In this document: positions 35,231 to 44,504 of the stretch, piece by piece
Layout: every line of letters begins with the position of its first letter
How positions within the stretch are numbered: the first letter of the stretch is position 1
Origin: a bacterium
GTDB taxonomy: Bacteria; Oederibacteriota; JAAXVQ01; JAUVAV01
Assembly: GCA_023139775.1 (NCBI GenBank)
Contig: JAGLMY010000112.1
Location: 1-54,514 of the forward strand
Direction of reading: 5' to 3'
Length of the DNA: 54,514 nucleotides
The notes under the pieces: generated by a model
What the model was told of the DNA's origin: nothing
Databases searched by the model: none
Seen by the model: the letters and a program-made list of their open reading frames with translations, nothing else
Translations under genes and position numbers: made by a program

Positions 35231-36307
35231 TTGGACGCATTATTGGTTTTGGAAGACGGCCGGTATTTTAAAGGGAAATCTTTTGGCGCCCAGGGCGAAA
35301 TCATAGCAGAAGTGGTATTCAATACCGGAATGGCCGGGTACCAAGAAGTATTAACGGATCCTTCTTATTGCGGCCAGATTGTGAATATGACCTATCCTCT
35401 GATTGGTAATTATGGTGTGAATGAAGCGGATATGGAATCCAAAAAAATTCAGGTGACCGGTTTTATTGTGCGTGAACTCTGCACCTGGCCTTCCAATTTT
35501 CGTTCCCAAGGTACTTTAGGGGATTGGCTTGAGAAAAACAATATTAGCGGTATTCAGGGAATTGATACCAGAGCCTTGACCCGCCATATTCGTGAGGCAG
35601 GCAGTATGAACGGAGTGCTCACTACCAATGATGAATCCATGGCAGCCTTGCAGGAAAAAGCCAAAGCAGCGCCCCACATGGCCGGCCAGGACTTGGTGGG
35701 AAAAGTGACGTGCGAGCAACCGTGTGATTATGCCGCGCCTAAAGAAAAAAAATATACTGTGACACTTATTGATTATGGTGTGAAATATAATATCATGCAG
35801 GAACTCGCCAACCGGGGCTGTCAGGTCCGGGTAGTGCCGGCCTCTATGTCAGCCAAAGATATTTTAGCGGACAATCCGGACGGGATCATGGTTTCCAATG
35901 GACCTGGTGATCCGGCAGCAGTGACGTATGCGATCGAAACCGTACGCGAATTGATTGGCAAAGTCCCGATGTTTGGTATTTGTCTGGGTCATCAGATTAT
36001 GGGATTGGCGTATGGCGGAAAAACCGTAAAACTCAAATTCGGACACCGGGGTGTTAATCATCCGGTCAAGGAGCTGGCCACCGGTAAGATCAGCATTACC
36101 TCGCAAAATCATGGTTTTTGTGTGGAAGAAAAGAGCCTGCCCCAGGATGTGGAAGTAACACATGTTAATATGAATGATATGACCCTGGAAGGGATGCGGC
36201 ATAAAAAACATCCGGTTTTTTCAGTGCAGTATCATCCGGAAGCCTCGCCCGGACCGCATGATGCAGCGCCGCTGTTTGATCGGTTTATTAATATGATGGA
36301 AAAGTAG
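35231..36307 (+). CDS. carA: Carbamoyl-phosphate synthase small (glutaminase) subunit
   Basis: CarA strips ammonia from glutamine and passes it to CarB for carbamoyl phosphate used in arginine and pyrimidine synthesis. The protein has the N-terminal CarA domain (ALLVLEDGRYFKG) and a class I amidotransferase domain with GPGDP, the nucleophile Cys251 in FGICLGHQIMGLA, and the His/Glu pair in QYHPEASPGPHD. The TTG at 35231 is preferred over a GTG at 35222, because AAGGTGA at 35219-35225 is correctly placed for it and the known N-terminus begins there. The TAG stop lies inside a perfect palindrome, and carB starts 42 bases on. Confidence 0.95.
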   Translation: MDALLVLEDGRYFKGKSFGAQGEIIAEVVFNTGMAGYQEVLTDPSYCGQIVNMTYPLIGNYGVNEADMESKKIQVTGFIVRELCTWPSNFRSQGTLGDWLEKNNISGIQGIDTRALTRHIREAGSMNGVLTTNDESMAALQEKAKAAPHMAGQDLVGKVTCEQPCDYAAPKEKKYTVTLIDYGVKYNIMQELANRGCQVRVVPASMSAKDILADNPDGIMVSNGPGDPAAVTYAIETVRELIGKVPMFGICLGHQIMGLAYGGKTVKLKFGHRGVNHPVKELATGKISITSQNHGFCVEEKSLPQDVEVTHVNMNDMTLEGMRHKKHPVFSVQYHPEASPGPHDAAPLFDRFINMMEK

Positions 36308-36331
36308 GGAACGGTCGCGACCGTTCCCTAC
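36304..36331. repeat. Perfect 28-bp palindrome containing the carA stop codon
   Basis: GTAGGGAACGGTCG is followed by its exact reverse complement. The sequence is the same as at 15218-15245. The TAG of carA is bases 2-4 of the element. It lies in the short carA-carB gap and would form a hairpin in the operon mRNA. Confidence 0.92.
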
Positions 36332-36349
36332 AGTAAAGGATTTGATAAC

Positions 36350-39300
36350 ATGCCCAAACGCACGGATATTAAGAAAATATTGATTATCGGTTCCGGTCCG
36401 ATTGTGATTGGACAAGCGTGTGAGTTTGATTATTCAGGTACCCAAGCTTGTAAAGCACTTAAAGCTGAAGGCTATGAAATAGTGCTGATCAATTCTAATC
36501 CGGCCACTATTATGACAGATCCGGAAATGGCGGATCATACCTATATTGAACCGATTACACCGGAAATTTTAGAAAAAATCATTGAGAAGGAAAGACCGGA
36601 TGCCGTATTGCCGACCTTGGGCGGGCAGACCGGATTAAATACTGCGGTGGAGACCCACAATCGGGGGACTTTCGAAAAATACAACGTGGAAATGATTGGT
36701 CTGAATATTGAGGCCATTCATCGCGGTGAAGACCGCGAGAAATTCAAACAAGTGATTTTAAGCTTGGGCCTGGATCTGCCCCAAAGCGGCTTGGCTCGGG
36801 AACTGGAAGAGGCGGTTCAAGTAGCCCGAAAGATCGGTTACCCGGTCATTATCCGTCCGTCCTTTACATTGGGCGGCACCGGCGGCGGCGTGGCGGACAA
36901 TGAAGAAGAATTTCGTAAAATTGCCGCCCTGGGTTTGGAAAACAGCTTGATCCATGAAATTCTAATTGAAGAATCCGTGACCGGTTGGAAAGAATTTGAG
37001 CTGGAAGTCATGCGTGACCGGAAAGACAATGTGGTGATCATCTGTTCCATTGAAAATTTTGATGCCATGGGTGTGCATACCGGTGACAGCATTACAGTGG
37101 CGCCGGCTCAGACCTTAACCGACAAAGAATATCAGAATATGCGCAATGCCGGCATTGCCATCATCCGGGCCATTGGTGTTGAGACCGGCGGTTCCAACAT
37201 TCAATTTGCCATTAATCCCGAAGACGGACGCCTGGTGGTTATTGAAATGAATCCGCGGGTCTCCCGCTCTTCAGCCTTGGCCAGTAAAGCCACTGGTTTT
37301 CCGATTGCTAAAATTGCCGCTTTGTTGGCAGTGGGATATACTCTGGATGAAATTCCCAATGATATTACTAAAAAGACCATGGCCTGCTTTGAGCCGGCCA
37401 TTGATTATTGTGTGGTGAAAATACCGCGCTTTGCTTTTGAGAAATTTCCGGGCGCGGATCCCAAATTGGGCGTGCAGATGAAGTCCGTGGGTGAGACCAT
37501 GGCCATTGGCCGGACTTTCCGGGAAGCCCTGCAAAAGGGTTTGCGCGGACTGGAAATATCCCGGGCCGGCTACGAACATTATCCTAAAATACCCACAGAT
37601 TTATCTTTAGCAGAGCTGGAAGAACGATTGCGTAATCCGCACGCGGAACGTCTTTTTACTATACGCCAGGCCTTGCAACAGGGAATGACTATTGGGAAAT
37701 TATATGAAGTTACCGGCATTGATCCTTGGTTTTTAACCCAGTTGAAGATGATTTTAGATCGGGATCAATTGGAATGTCAAGCTGCGCATACGTTGGATGC
37801 AATCACAACAGAATGGTTGCAGGATATAAAACGCGAAGGATTTAGTGATAAACAGATTGCGGATTGGATTGGATGTGATGAATTGGCTTTGCGTGAAAAA
37901 CGCAAAGCTTTGGGTGTGTTGCCGACCTATAAATTAGTGGATACCTGCGGTGCGGAATTTGAATCGCATACACCCTATTGTTATTCCACCTATGAAGAAG
38001 AAAATGAGATGGATCTGCCAACGGACAAAGAGAAGATTGTGATTTTAGGCAGCGGACCGAACCGCATTGGTCAGGGAATAGAATTTGATTATTGTTGTGT
38101 GCATGCTTCCTTGGCCCTGCAGGAGCTGGGATACGAGACCATTATGGTTAATTCCAATCCGGAGACAGTATCAACCGATTATGATACTTCGGACAAACTC
38201 TATTTCGAGCCGCTGACTTTTGAAGATATTATGAACATTATTGATCAGGAAAAACCCAAGGGTGTGATTGTGCAGTTCGGAGGTCAGACCCCATTGAATT
38301 TAGCCCGCCGCTTAAAAGATGCGGGCGCGCCTATTTTGGGAACTCCGGTCGAAGCCATTGAACGCGCGGAAGATCGTGATTTGTTTGCCAAGCTCATGGT
38401 TGATCTGGATATGGCACAACCGGAAAACGGTATTGCCCGGTCGATTGATGAAGTGCTGGAAAAAGCCAATACCATCGGATTTCCGGTGCTGGTGCGGCCT
38501 TCCTTTGTGCTGGGCGGCCGTGCCATGCGCATTGTGTATGATCCGAAGTCCTTAATGGATTTTGTGCAGGAAGCATTTGAAGCCGCGGAAGGTCAGCCGG
38601 TTCTGATTGATAAATTTTTGGAAGATGCCATTGAAGTGGATGTGGATGCTGTCTGTGACGGTGAACGTACCTTGGTGGCCGGTATTATGGAGCATATTGA
38701 AGAAGCAGGGATTCATTCCGGAGATTCCGCTTGTGTTTTGCCTCCGCATACCTTATCCGAAGAAGTGATTGAACGTATTAAAAAATATACTGAGCGCATT
38801 GCCATGGCGCTGGGTGTACGCGGATTATTGAATATCCAATATGCGATCCGGCGTGGAAATATTTTTGTGCTGGAAGTCAATCCGAGAGCTTCACGAACAG
38901 TGCCCTTTGTCAGCAAAGCCACGGGTCAGCCCTGGGCCAAAATTGCTTCTAAAGTAATGGTTCACAAGACCTTGGATGCAGTACATGCCAGAGAACCGGA
39001 GCTGGGACATAATTTCAACATCAAAGAATCGGTCTTGCCGTTTTCCCGTTTTGCCGGTGTGGATATACATCTTGGACCGGAAATGAAATCAACCGGCGAA
39101 GTAATGGGCATTGATGTCTCCTTTGGTATGGCATTTGTGAAATCACAGGCAGCAGCCGGACAAACCCTGCCGCTTTTTGGCCGGGTTTTTGTGAGTGTGA
39201 AGGATGATGATAAACGGGCTGTGGTGTTTATTGCTAAAAAGCTATTAGATATGGGTTTTGAATTGGTTTCCACTCCCGGCACGCACAAGGTATTAAAAAG

Positions 39301-39577
39301 TAATAACATTAAAGCGGATCTGGTCAATAAAATCGGCCGGCCCGGGGAGTGCATTCTGGATCAGATCAAAAAGGGCCGGGTCCAGTTGATTATCAACACG
39401 CCCTTTGGACCAATAGGGCGTGAACACGTCAAGCCGATTGGAACGGCTTCAGTGGCACATGGTATTCCGTGTATCACCACGTTGCAAGGAGCGCAAGCGG
39501 CTGTGAACGGTATTGAAGCCCGGCGGGAAATGGATCTGACAGTCTCGTCCCTGCAGGAATGGTACGAGATGAAATAA
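36350..39577 (+). CDS. carB: Carbamoyl-phosphate synthase large subunit
   Basis: The 1075-residue protein is full-length and has the duplicated CarB layout. The first carboxyphosphate half opens [23 protein letters not shown] and has [13 protein letters not shown]. The oligomerisation region follows. The second carbamoyl-phosphate half opens [21 protein letters not shown] and has [13 protein letters not shown]-terminal MGS-type allosteric domain (from about residue 935, [19 protein letters not shown]) ends it. It combines bicarbonate, two ATP and CarA-derived ammonia. carA is directly upstream. Confidence 0.97.
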   Translation: MPKRTDIKKILIIGSGPIVIGQACEFDYSGTQACKALKAEGYEIVLINSNPATIMTDPEMADHTYIEPITPEILEKIIEKERPDAVLPTLGGQTGLNTAVETHNRGTFEKYNVEMIGLNIEAIHRGEDREKFKQVILSLGLDLPQSGLARELEEAVQVARKIGYPVIIRPSFTLGGTGGGVADNEEEFRKIAALGLENSLIHEILIEESVTGWKEFELEVMRDRKDNVVIICSIENFDAMGVHTGDSITVAPAQTLTDKEYQNMRNAGIAIIRAIGVETGGSNIQFAINPEDGRLVVIEMNPRVSRSSALASKATGFPIAKIAALLAVGYTLDEIPNDITKKTMACFEPAIDYCVVKIPRFAFEKFPGADPKLGVQMKSVGETMAIGRTFREALQKGLRGLEISRAGYEHYPKIPTDLSLAELEERLRNPHAERLFTIRQALQQGMTIGKLYEVTGIDPWFLTQLKMILDRDQLECQAAHTLDAITTEWLQDIKREGFSDKQIADWIGCDELALREKRKALGVLPTYKLVDTCGAEFESHTPYCYSTYEEENEMDLPTDKEKIVILGSGPNRIGQGIEFDYCCVHASLALQELGYETIMVNSNPETVSTDYDTSDKLYFEPLTFEDIMNIIDQEKPKGVIVQFGGQTPLNLARRLKDAGAPILGTPVEAIERAEDRDLFAKLMVDLDMAQPENGIARSIDEVLEKANTIGFPVLVRPSFVLGGRAMRIVYDPKSLMDFVQEAFEAAEGQPVLIDKFLEDAIEVDVDAVCDGERTLVAGIMEHIEEAGIHSGDSACVLPPHTLSEEVIERIKKYTERIAMALGVRGLLNIQYAIRRGNIFVLEVNPRASRTVPFVSKATGQPWAKIASKVMVHKTLDAVHAREPELGHNFNIKESVLPFSRFAGVDIHLGPEMKSTGEVMGIDVSFGMAFVKSQAAAGQTLPLFGRVFVSVKDDDKRAVVFIAKKLLDMGFELVSTPGTHKVLKSNNIKADLVNKIGRPGECILDQIKKGRVQLIINTPFGPIGREHVKPIGTASVAHGIPCITTLQGAQAAVNGIEARREMDLTVSSLQEWYEMK

Positions 39578-39582
39578 ATGCC

Positions 39583-39687
39583 GTAGGGGCGAATCTTGTA
39601 TTCGCCCGTTTCAGACAATCACAAGGAACGGGTGAATATAAGGATGTGCGAATATCGGCAACGGGCGAATACAAGATTCGCCCCTAC
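39583..39687. repeat. 105-bp element with perfect 28-bp terminal inverted repeats between carB and gltB
   Basis: The left arm 39583-39610 starts GTAGGGGCGAATCTTG and the right arm 39660-39687 is its exact reverse complement. Each arm is itself hairpin-prone (GGGCGAAT...ATTCGCCC). The 49-base middle has further weaker copies of GGGTGAATA/GCGAATA. It begins five bases after the carB stop and looks like a composite of two palindromes or a small MITE-like insertion. Confidence 0.88.
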
Positions 39688-39704
39688 AGGATATAGAGGT
39701 AAAA

Positions 39705-42700
39705 ATGGCGAATAATAATTTTTTTAAATTGACAAATTTCAGTAACCTGAATGCTGCCGGTTTTCCCGCAGCTCAAGGGTTGTATGATCCGCAGTATGAA
39801 CATGATAATTGTGGCATTGGTTTTATTGCGCATCTGGATGGCAAAGAGAGGCATGCGATTGTACAGGACGCGGTGAAGATTCTGATTAATCTGGAACATC
39901 GCGGCGCGGTGGGCGGCGATAATGCTACTGGAGACGGAGCCGGTTTTTTAATGGGAATGCCGGATACATTTTTGCGCCAGGTGTGTGCTCTGCAAAATAT
40001 TTCGCTGCCGGCTTTGGGAGAATACGCTGTGGGCATGTTTTTCCTGCCGCAAGAGGACTCTTGGCGGGAAAAATGCGTACAGACTTTCAATCGAATTGTG
40101 GCGCAAGAAGGCTGTGAAATATTAGGCTGGCGCCAGGTTCCGGTAGATACCCAAGGATTGGGAGAGCTTTCTTTGTCCACCATGCCGGTTATCTGCCAGT
40201 GCTTTCTGGCGCCCGGTGAGGTGGAATTGTCCCGCTTTGAACTCAAGCTCTTCTTGTTGCGGCGTTTGATCGAAAAAGAGGTGGCTGGATTTATTGACGG
40301 GGATTATAGCCAATTTTACGTATGCAGTCTTTCCAGCCGGACTTTGAATTATAAAGGAATGCTGACCGGCACGCAGTTGGCAACCTTTTATCCGGATATT
40401 AATGATGAAGCCTTTGCTTCAGTCTTCGCGCTGGTGCATCAGCGTTTTAGTACCAACACCTTGCCGCAATGGCGTTTGGCACAACCCTTCCGGTATTTGG
40501 CGCACAATGGCGAGATCAATACCCTGCGCGGCAATATCAACCGGATGCGGGCCAGAGAAGCGATTATGGAATCGGATGTTTTGGGTCCGGATTTGGAAAA
40601 ATTCAAACCCTTTATTATCGAAGGCCAGAGTGACTCGGCAATCCTGGACAATGCCTTGGAAATGCTGGTAGCGTCCGGACGCTCTTTGCCGCATGCCATT
40701 ATGATGATGATTCCGGAAGCCTTTGGCGTGAAGTATCACATGAGTCAGGACAAAAGAGCTTTTTATCAGTATCACGCTTCCATCATGGAACCCTGGGACG
40801 GTCCGGCTGGATTAGTATTTGCCGATGGCCGCTATATTGGCGGCACCTTGGATCGTAATGGCTTGCGGCCCAATCGTTTTACCGTAACCACAGACGGGTT
40901 GGTTGTGGCCGGATCGGAAACCGGTGTATTGGAATTTCCGGCTGATAAAATTCTGATGAACGGCCGCTTGCAACCCGGCAAAATATTTTTGGTGGATTTA
41001 AAAGAAAAACGAATCGTGCCGGATAAAGAAATCAAAGCCAGGATTTCCAGGCAGCAGCCCTACCGCAAATGGGTGAAAGACAATCAGATTGAATTACGCG
41101 GTTTGTTTGCTCCTTCCAAAGTTCCGGCTGTGGACAAAGAAACACTACGACGTCAACAACATGCGTTTGGGTACACAGAAGAGGATCTGAAAATGATACT
41201 TTCACCTATGGCAGGCAATGGTCAGGAACCCACCGGATCCATGGGAACGGATTCGCCTTTGGCGGTTTTGTCCAATAAACCGCAACTACTCTATAATTAT
41301 TTCCATCAATTGTTTGCCCAAGTCACCAATCCGCCCATTGACCCCTTGCGTGAAGAATTGGTGATGTCTCTGATGAGCATGATCGGTCGTGAACGGAATG
41401 TGCTGACTGAATCCCCGGAGCATTGCAAAATGCTCAAACTGCAGCACCCCATCCTGACCTCGGCTGATATGTCACGTCTTCGGCACGCCGAGCATCCGGA
41501 TATCCAAGTTACTTACATTGAAATGCTTTTTCCTGCCAATGGCAATGGCAAAAGTTTGGAGAAAGCATTAAATACTATTTTCAAAACAGCTGAAAAGGCG
41601 ATTAAAGCGGGAAGTACTATCCTGGTATTAACCGATAAGAACATGAGTGCGCAAAAAGCGCCGATTCCGGCCTTGCTGGCAGCTTCCGGACTTCACCATT
41701 ATTTGATTCGCAAAGGCTTGCGCACCCAAGCAGGTATGGTGGTGGAAACCGGCGAAGCCAGAGAAGTGATTCATTTTGCCCAATTGATCGGCTTTGGCGC
41801 CAATGCCATCTGTCCTTATGTCGCGTTTTCCACAGTTCGGGAATTGGCTAAAAATGATTATCTGGATAAAAAGAAGAGTCCGGAAGAGGCGATGGATGCC
41901 TATGTCACGGCAATTAAAAAGGGTCTGCTCAAAACCTTTAGCCGCATGGGTATTTCTACGATTCGCAGTTTCTTTGGCGCACAGATTTTTGAAGCTGTGG
42001 GATTGAGCCGGCAATTGATTGACCGTTATTTCACGTACACCGCTTCGCGTATTTCCGGTATTGGTCTGAATGAACTGGCTGAAGAAACGCTGCGTCGTTA
42101 TCGTCGTGGCTTCCCGGAAAATGATCAGGTGCCGTCGGTTTTGGATCCTGGTGGGGAATATCATTTACGCGCCAGTGGTGAACGGCATTTATGGACGCCG
42201 GAGACAATCAGTAAACTGCAGCAAGCCACCCGGGAAAATGATTTCGCGCGGTACAAAGAATATACCCGAATCATTGATGATCAATCCCGGCAGCGTGTAA
42301 CACTGCGCAGCTTCTTTAAATTTAAAAAGGGCAAGTCTATTCCGCTAGAGGAAGTGGAACCAATTGAGGCCATAACTACGCGTTTTGTGACAGCGGCCAT
42401 GTCCTACGGCTCCATTAGTAAAGAAGCGCATGAGGACATTGCCATTGCTTTGAACCGGATTGGCGGACGCAGCAACTCAGGTGAGGGTGGTGAGGATCCC
42501 AAACGTTTCAAACCTCTGCCCAACGGTGACAGCAAATGCTCCCGCATCAAGCAGGTGGCTTCCGGACGCTTTGGCGTGACCGCGGAGTATTTGAGCAACG
42601 CGGATGAATTGCAGATTAAAATGGCCCAGGGCGCCAAGCCGGGTGAGGGTGGTCAATTGCCCGGTCATAAAGTGAGCAAGGAAATTGCGCGTGTCCGGCA

Positions 42701-44303
42701 CACCACGCCGGGTGTTACCTTGATTTCACCGCCGCCGCACCATGATATTTATTCGATTGAGGATTTGGCACAATTGATTTTTGATTTGAAAAACTCCAAT
42801 CCAGCTGCCAAAGTTTCAGTGAAACTGGTTTCTGAGGCCGGGGTGGGAACTATTGCTTCGGGTGTGGCCAAAGCCAAAGCAGACACTGTGTTGATTTCCG
42901 GTTTTGACGGAGGCACCGGCGCTTCGCCCCTGACTTCCATTAAGCACGCGGGATTGCCATGGGAATTGGGTTTGGCGGAAACGCAGCAAGCACTCATCAG
43001 CAATCGCTTACGTGATCGTATTCGCGTACAAACCGATGGACAGATCAAGACCGGTCGTGATCTGGCTATTGCGATTTTGCTGGGTGCGGATGAGTATGGT
43101 TTTGGGACCACGGTGCTGGTGACACTGGGATGTGTTATGATGCGCAAGTGTCATTTGAACAATTGTCCGGTAGGGGTGGCTACCCAAAAAGAAGAATTAC
43201 GGGCGCGCTATACCGGTAAACCGGACTATCCGGAGCGTTTTTTGAAATTTATGGCCCGGGAATTGCGTGAGTATATGGCGGAAATGGGATTTTCTACAGT
43301 GGCTGAAATGATTGGCAGAGCTGAGATGCTGGAATTTGTGCCGGATAAAAAGCATTGGAAAGCGCACGGCTTGGATTTTTCGAAAATACTGCAAACCATT
43401 CCTGCGGATGTGCGGCATTGTGTGGGACAACAGGATCATCAGCTGGAAAAATGTTTGGATAATAGTTTGATCGAGAAGGCCGGATTGGCGTTGGAAAACC
43501 GTGAAGCGGTTAAATTGGAAATGCCGATTAAAAATATACATCGTACCGTGGGAACGACTTTGAGCCACGAGGTCGTAAAACGCTATGGTGAAAAAGGGCT
43601 GCCGGAAGATACGATTGATATTCATTTTACCGGTTCAGCCGGACAGAGCCTGGGGGCGTTTTTAGCGCCTGGTGTGACCATTCGGGTCTCCGGTGATGCC
43701 AATGATTATTTGGGCAAGGGACTGTCCGGTGGGAAAATTATTGTCGCGCCTCCCAAGAGGTCGAAAATAGTCCCGCACGAAAATATGATTGTTGGCAACG
43801 TGCTGTTGTACGGCGCTACAGCCGGTGAAATTTATATCAATGGCATTGCCAGTGAACGCTTCTGCGTGCGTAACAGCGGCGCCCGGGCCGTGGTGGAAGG
43901 TGTGGGTGATCATGGTTGTGAATACATGACCGGCGGTGTGGCGGTTATTTTGGGGAACACAGGAGTGAATTTTGCGGCCGGTATGAGCGGCGGTGTGGCC
44001 TATGTGTATGATGAAAATGAATTGTTTGATACCAAATGCAACTTGGATATGGTGGATTTGGAGAGTGTGACCAAACGGGAAGATGTGGAAGAACTACGCC
44101 GGCTAATCGCGAAGCACTATTATTATACCAATAGTCTGCGCGCGAAATTTATCCTGGATCACTGGCAGACCCAGTTGCCTTTGTTCGTGAAGATCATGCC
44201 CATTGATTACAAACGTGTACTGGAGCGGATGGCCCAAGAAGAAATGGTGGACACGGATTCTGTGTCAGCCACCGAAGAAGTGTACGACGCCGGGCGGATA
44301 TAG
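39705..44303 (+). CDS. gltB: Glutamate synthase large (alpha) subunit
   Basis: GltB transfers the glutamine amide to 2-oxoglutarate and with GlnA forms the GS-GOGAT cycle. The 1532-residue protein is normal length. It has a short propeptide ending before the probable N-terminal nucleophile Cys36 (EHDNCGIGFIAHLDG) and the class II amidotransferase (RFSTNTLPQWRLAQPFRYLAHNGE, in separate short motifs). The central and FMN domains follow (PPHHDIYSIEDLAQL, AGVGTIASGVAKAKAD). The [3Fe-4S] cluster motif CVMMRKCHLNNCPVGVATQ and a glycine-rich C-terminal beta-helix (GGVAVILGNTGVNFAAGMSGG) complete it. It starts shortly after a palindromic element. Confidence 0.97.
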   Translation: MANNNFFKLTNFSNLNAAGFPAAQGLYDPQYEHDNCGIGFIAHLDGKERHAIVQDAVKILINLEHRGAVGGDNATGDGAGFLMGMPDTFLRQVCALQNISLPALGEYAVGMFFLPQEDSWREKCVQTFNRIVAQEGCEILGWRQVPVDTQGLGELSLSTMPVICQCFLAPGEVELSRFELKLFLLRRLIEKEVAGFIDGDYSQFYVCSLSSRTLNYKGMLTGTQLATFYPDINDEAFASVFALVHQRFSTNTLPQWRLAQPFRYLAHNGEINTLRGNINRMRAREAIMESDVLGPDLEKFKPFIIEGQSDSAILDNALEMLVASGRSLPHAIMMMIPEAFGVKYHMSQDKRAFYQYHASIMEPWDGPAGLVFADGRYIGGTLDRNGLRPNRFTVTTDGLVVAGSETGVLEFPADKILMNGRLQPGKIFLVDLKEKRIVPDKEIKARISRQQPYRKWVKDNQIELRGLFAPSKVPAVDKETLRRQQHAFGYTEEDLKMILSPMAGNGQEPTGSMGTDSPLAVLSNKPQLLYNYFHQLFAQVTNPPIDPLREELVMSLMSMIGRERNVLTESPEHCKMLKLQHPILTSADMSRLRHAEHPDIQVTYIEMLFPANGNGKSLEKALNTIFKTAEKAIKAGSTILVLTDKNMSAQKAPIPALLAASGLHHYLIRKGLRTQAGMVVETGEAREVIHFAQLIGFGANAICPYVAFSTVRELAKNDYLDKKKSPEEAMDAYVTAIKKGLLKTFSRMGISTIRSFFGAQIFEAVGLSRQLIDRYFTYTASRISGIGLNELAEETLRRYRRGFPENDQVPSVLDPGGEYHLRASGERHLWTPETISKLQQATRENDFARYKEYTRIIDDQSRQRVTLRSFFKFKKGKSIPLEEVEPIEAITTRFVTAAMSYGSISKEAHEDIAIALNRIGGRSNSGEGGEDPKRFKPLPNGDSKCSRIKQVASGRFGVTAEYLSNADELQIKMAQGAKPGEGGQLPGHKVSKEIARVRHTTPGVTLISPPPHHDIYSIEDLAQLIFDLKNSNPAAKVSVKLVSEAGVGTIASGVAKAKADTVLISGFDGGTGASPLTSIKHAGLPWELGLAETQQALISNRLRDRIRVQTDGQIKTGRDLAIAILLGADEYGFGTTVLVTLGCVMMRKCHLNNCPVGVATQKEELRARYTGKPDYPERFLKFMARELREYMAEMGFSTVAEMIGRAEMLEFVPDKKHWKAHGLDFSKILQTIPADVRHCVGQQDHQLEKCLDNSLIEKAGLALENREAVKLEMPIKNIHRTVGTTLSHEVVKRYGEKGLPEDTIDIHFTGSAGQSLGAFLAPGVTIRVSGDANDYLGKGLSGGKIIVAPPKRSKIVPHENMIVGNVLLYGATAGEIYINGIASERFCVRNSGARAVVEGVGDHGCEYMTGGVAVILGNTGVNFAAGMSGGVAYVYDENELFDTKCNLDMVDLESVTKREDVEELRRLIAKHYYYTNSLRAKFILDHWQTQLPLFVKIMPIDYKRVLERMAQEEMVDTDSVSATEEVYDAGRI

Positions 44304-44323
44304 GAAAAATTGATTAAATAAAA

Positions 44324-44470
44324 TCTCACCGCAGAGACGCAGAGGACACAGAGGAAAGATAGGATAAAATCATTAAACCAAGATCGAAGATTACGGCTTT
44401 CATTTTATTATGTGAATTTAATCCTGAATTTTCTTTTTTATTCTCTGTGTACTCCGTGTCTCTGTGGTGA
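44324..44470. repeat. Inverted CACCGCAGAGACG / CGTGTCTCTGTGGTG element between gltB and gltD
   Basis: TCACCGCAGAGACGCAGAGG continues through ACACAGAG on the left (44326-44353), and CTCTGTGTACTCCGTGTCTC with TGTGGTGA on the right (44443-44470) is its imperfect reverse complement. About 90 A/T-rich bases lie between them. It is a decayed interspersed repeat of a type unrelated to the GTAGGG family and splits gltB from gltD by 201 bases. Confidence 0.7.
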
Positions 44471-44504
44471 AAGAATTTGTTTTTGATTTTGGAGGAAATG
44501 GATT

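Noticed and set aside
9675-39687. CRISPR array
   Set aside because: The recurring palindromes are dispersed singly or in pairs at gene borders, with no regular spacing, no unique spacers and no cas genes.
42749-43147. Minus-strand 132-residue frame within gltB
   Set aside because: It is antisense to conserved gltB domains with no ribosome site and no recognisable motif.
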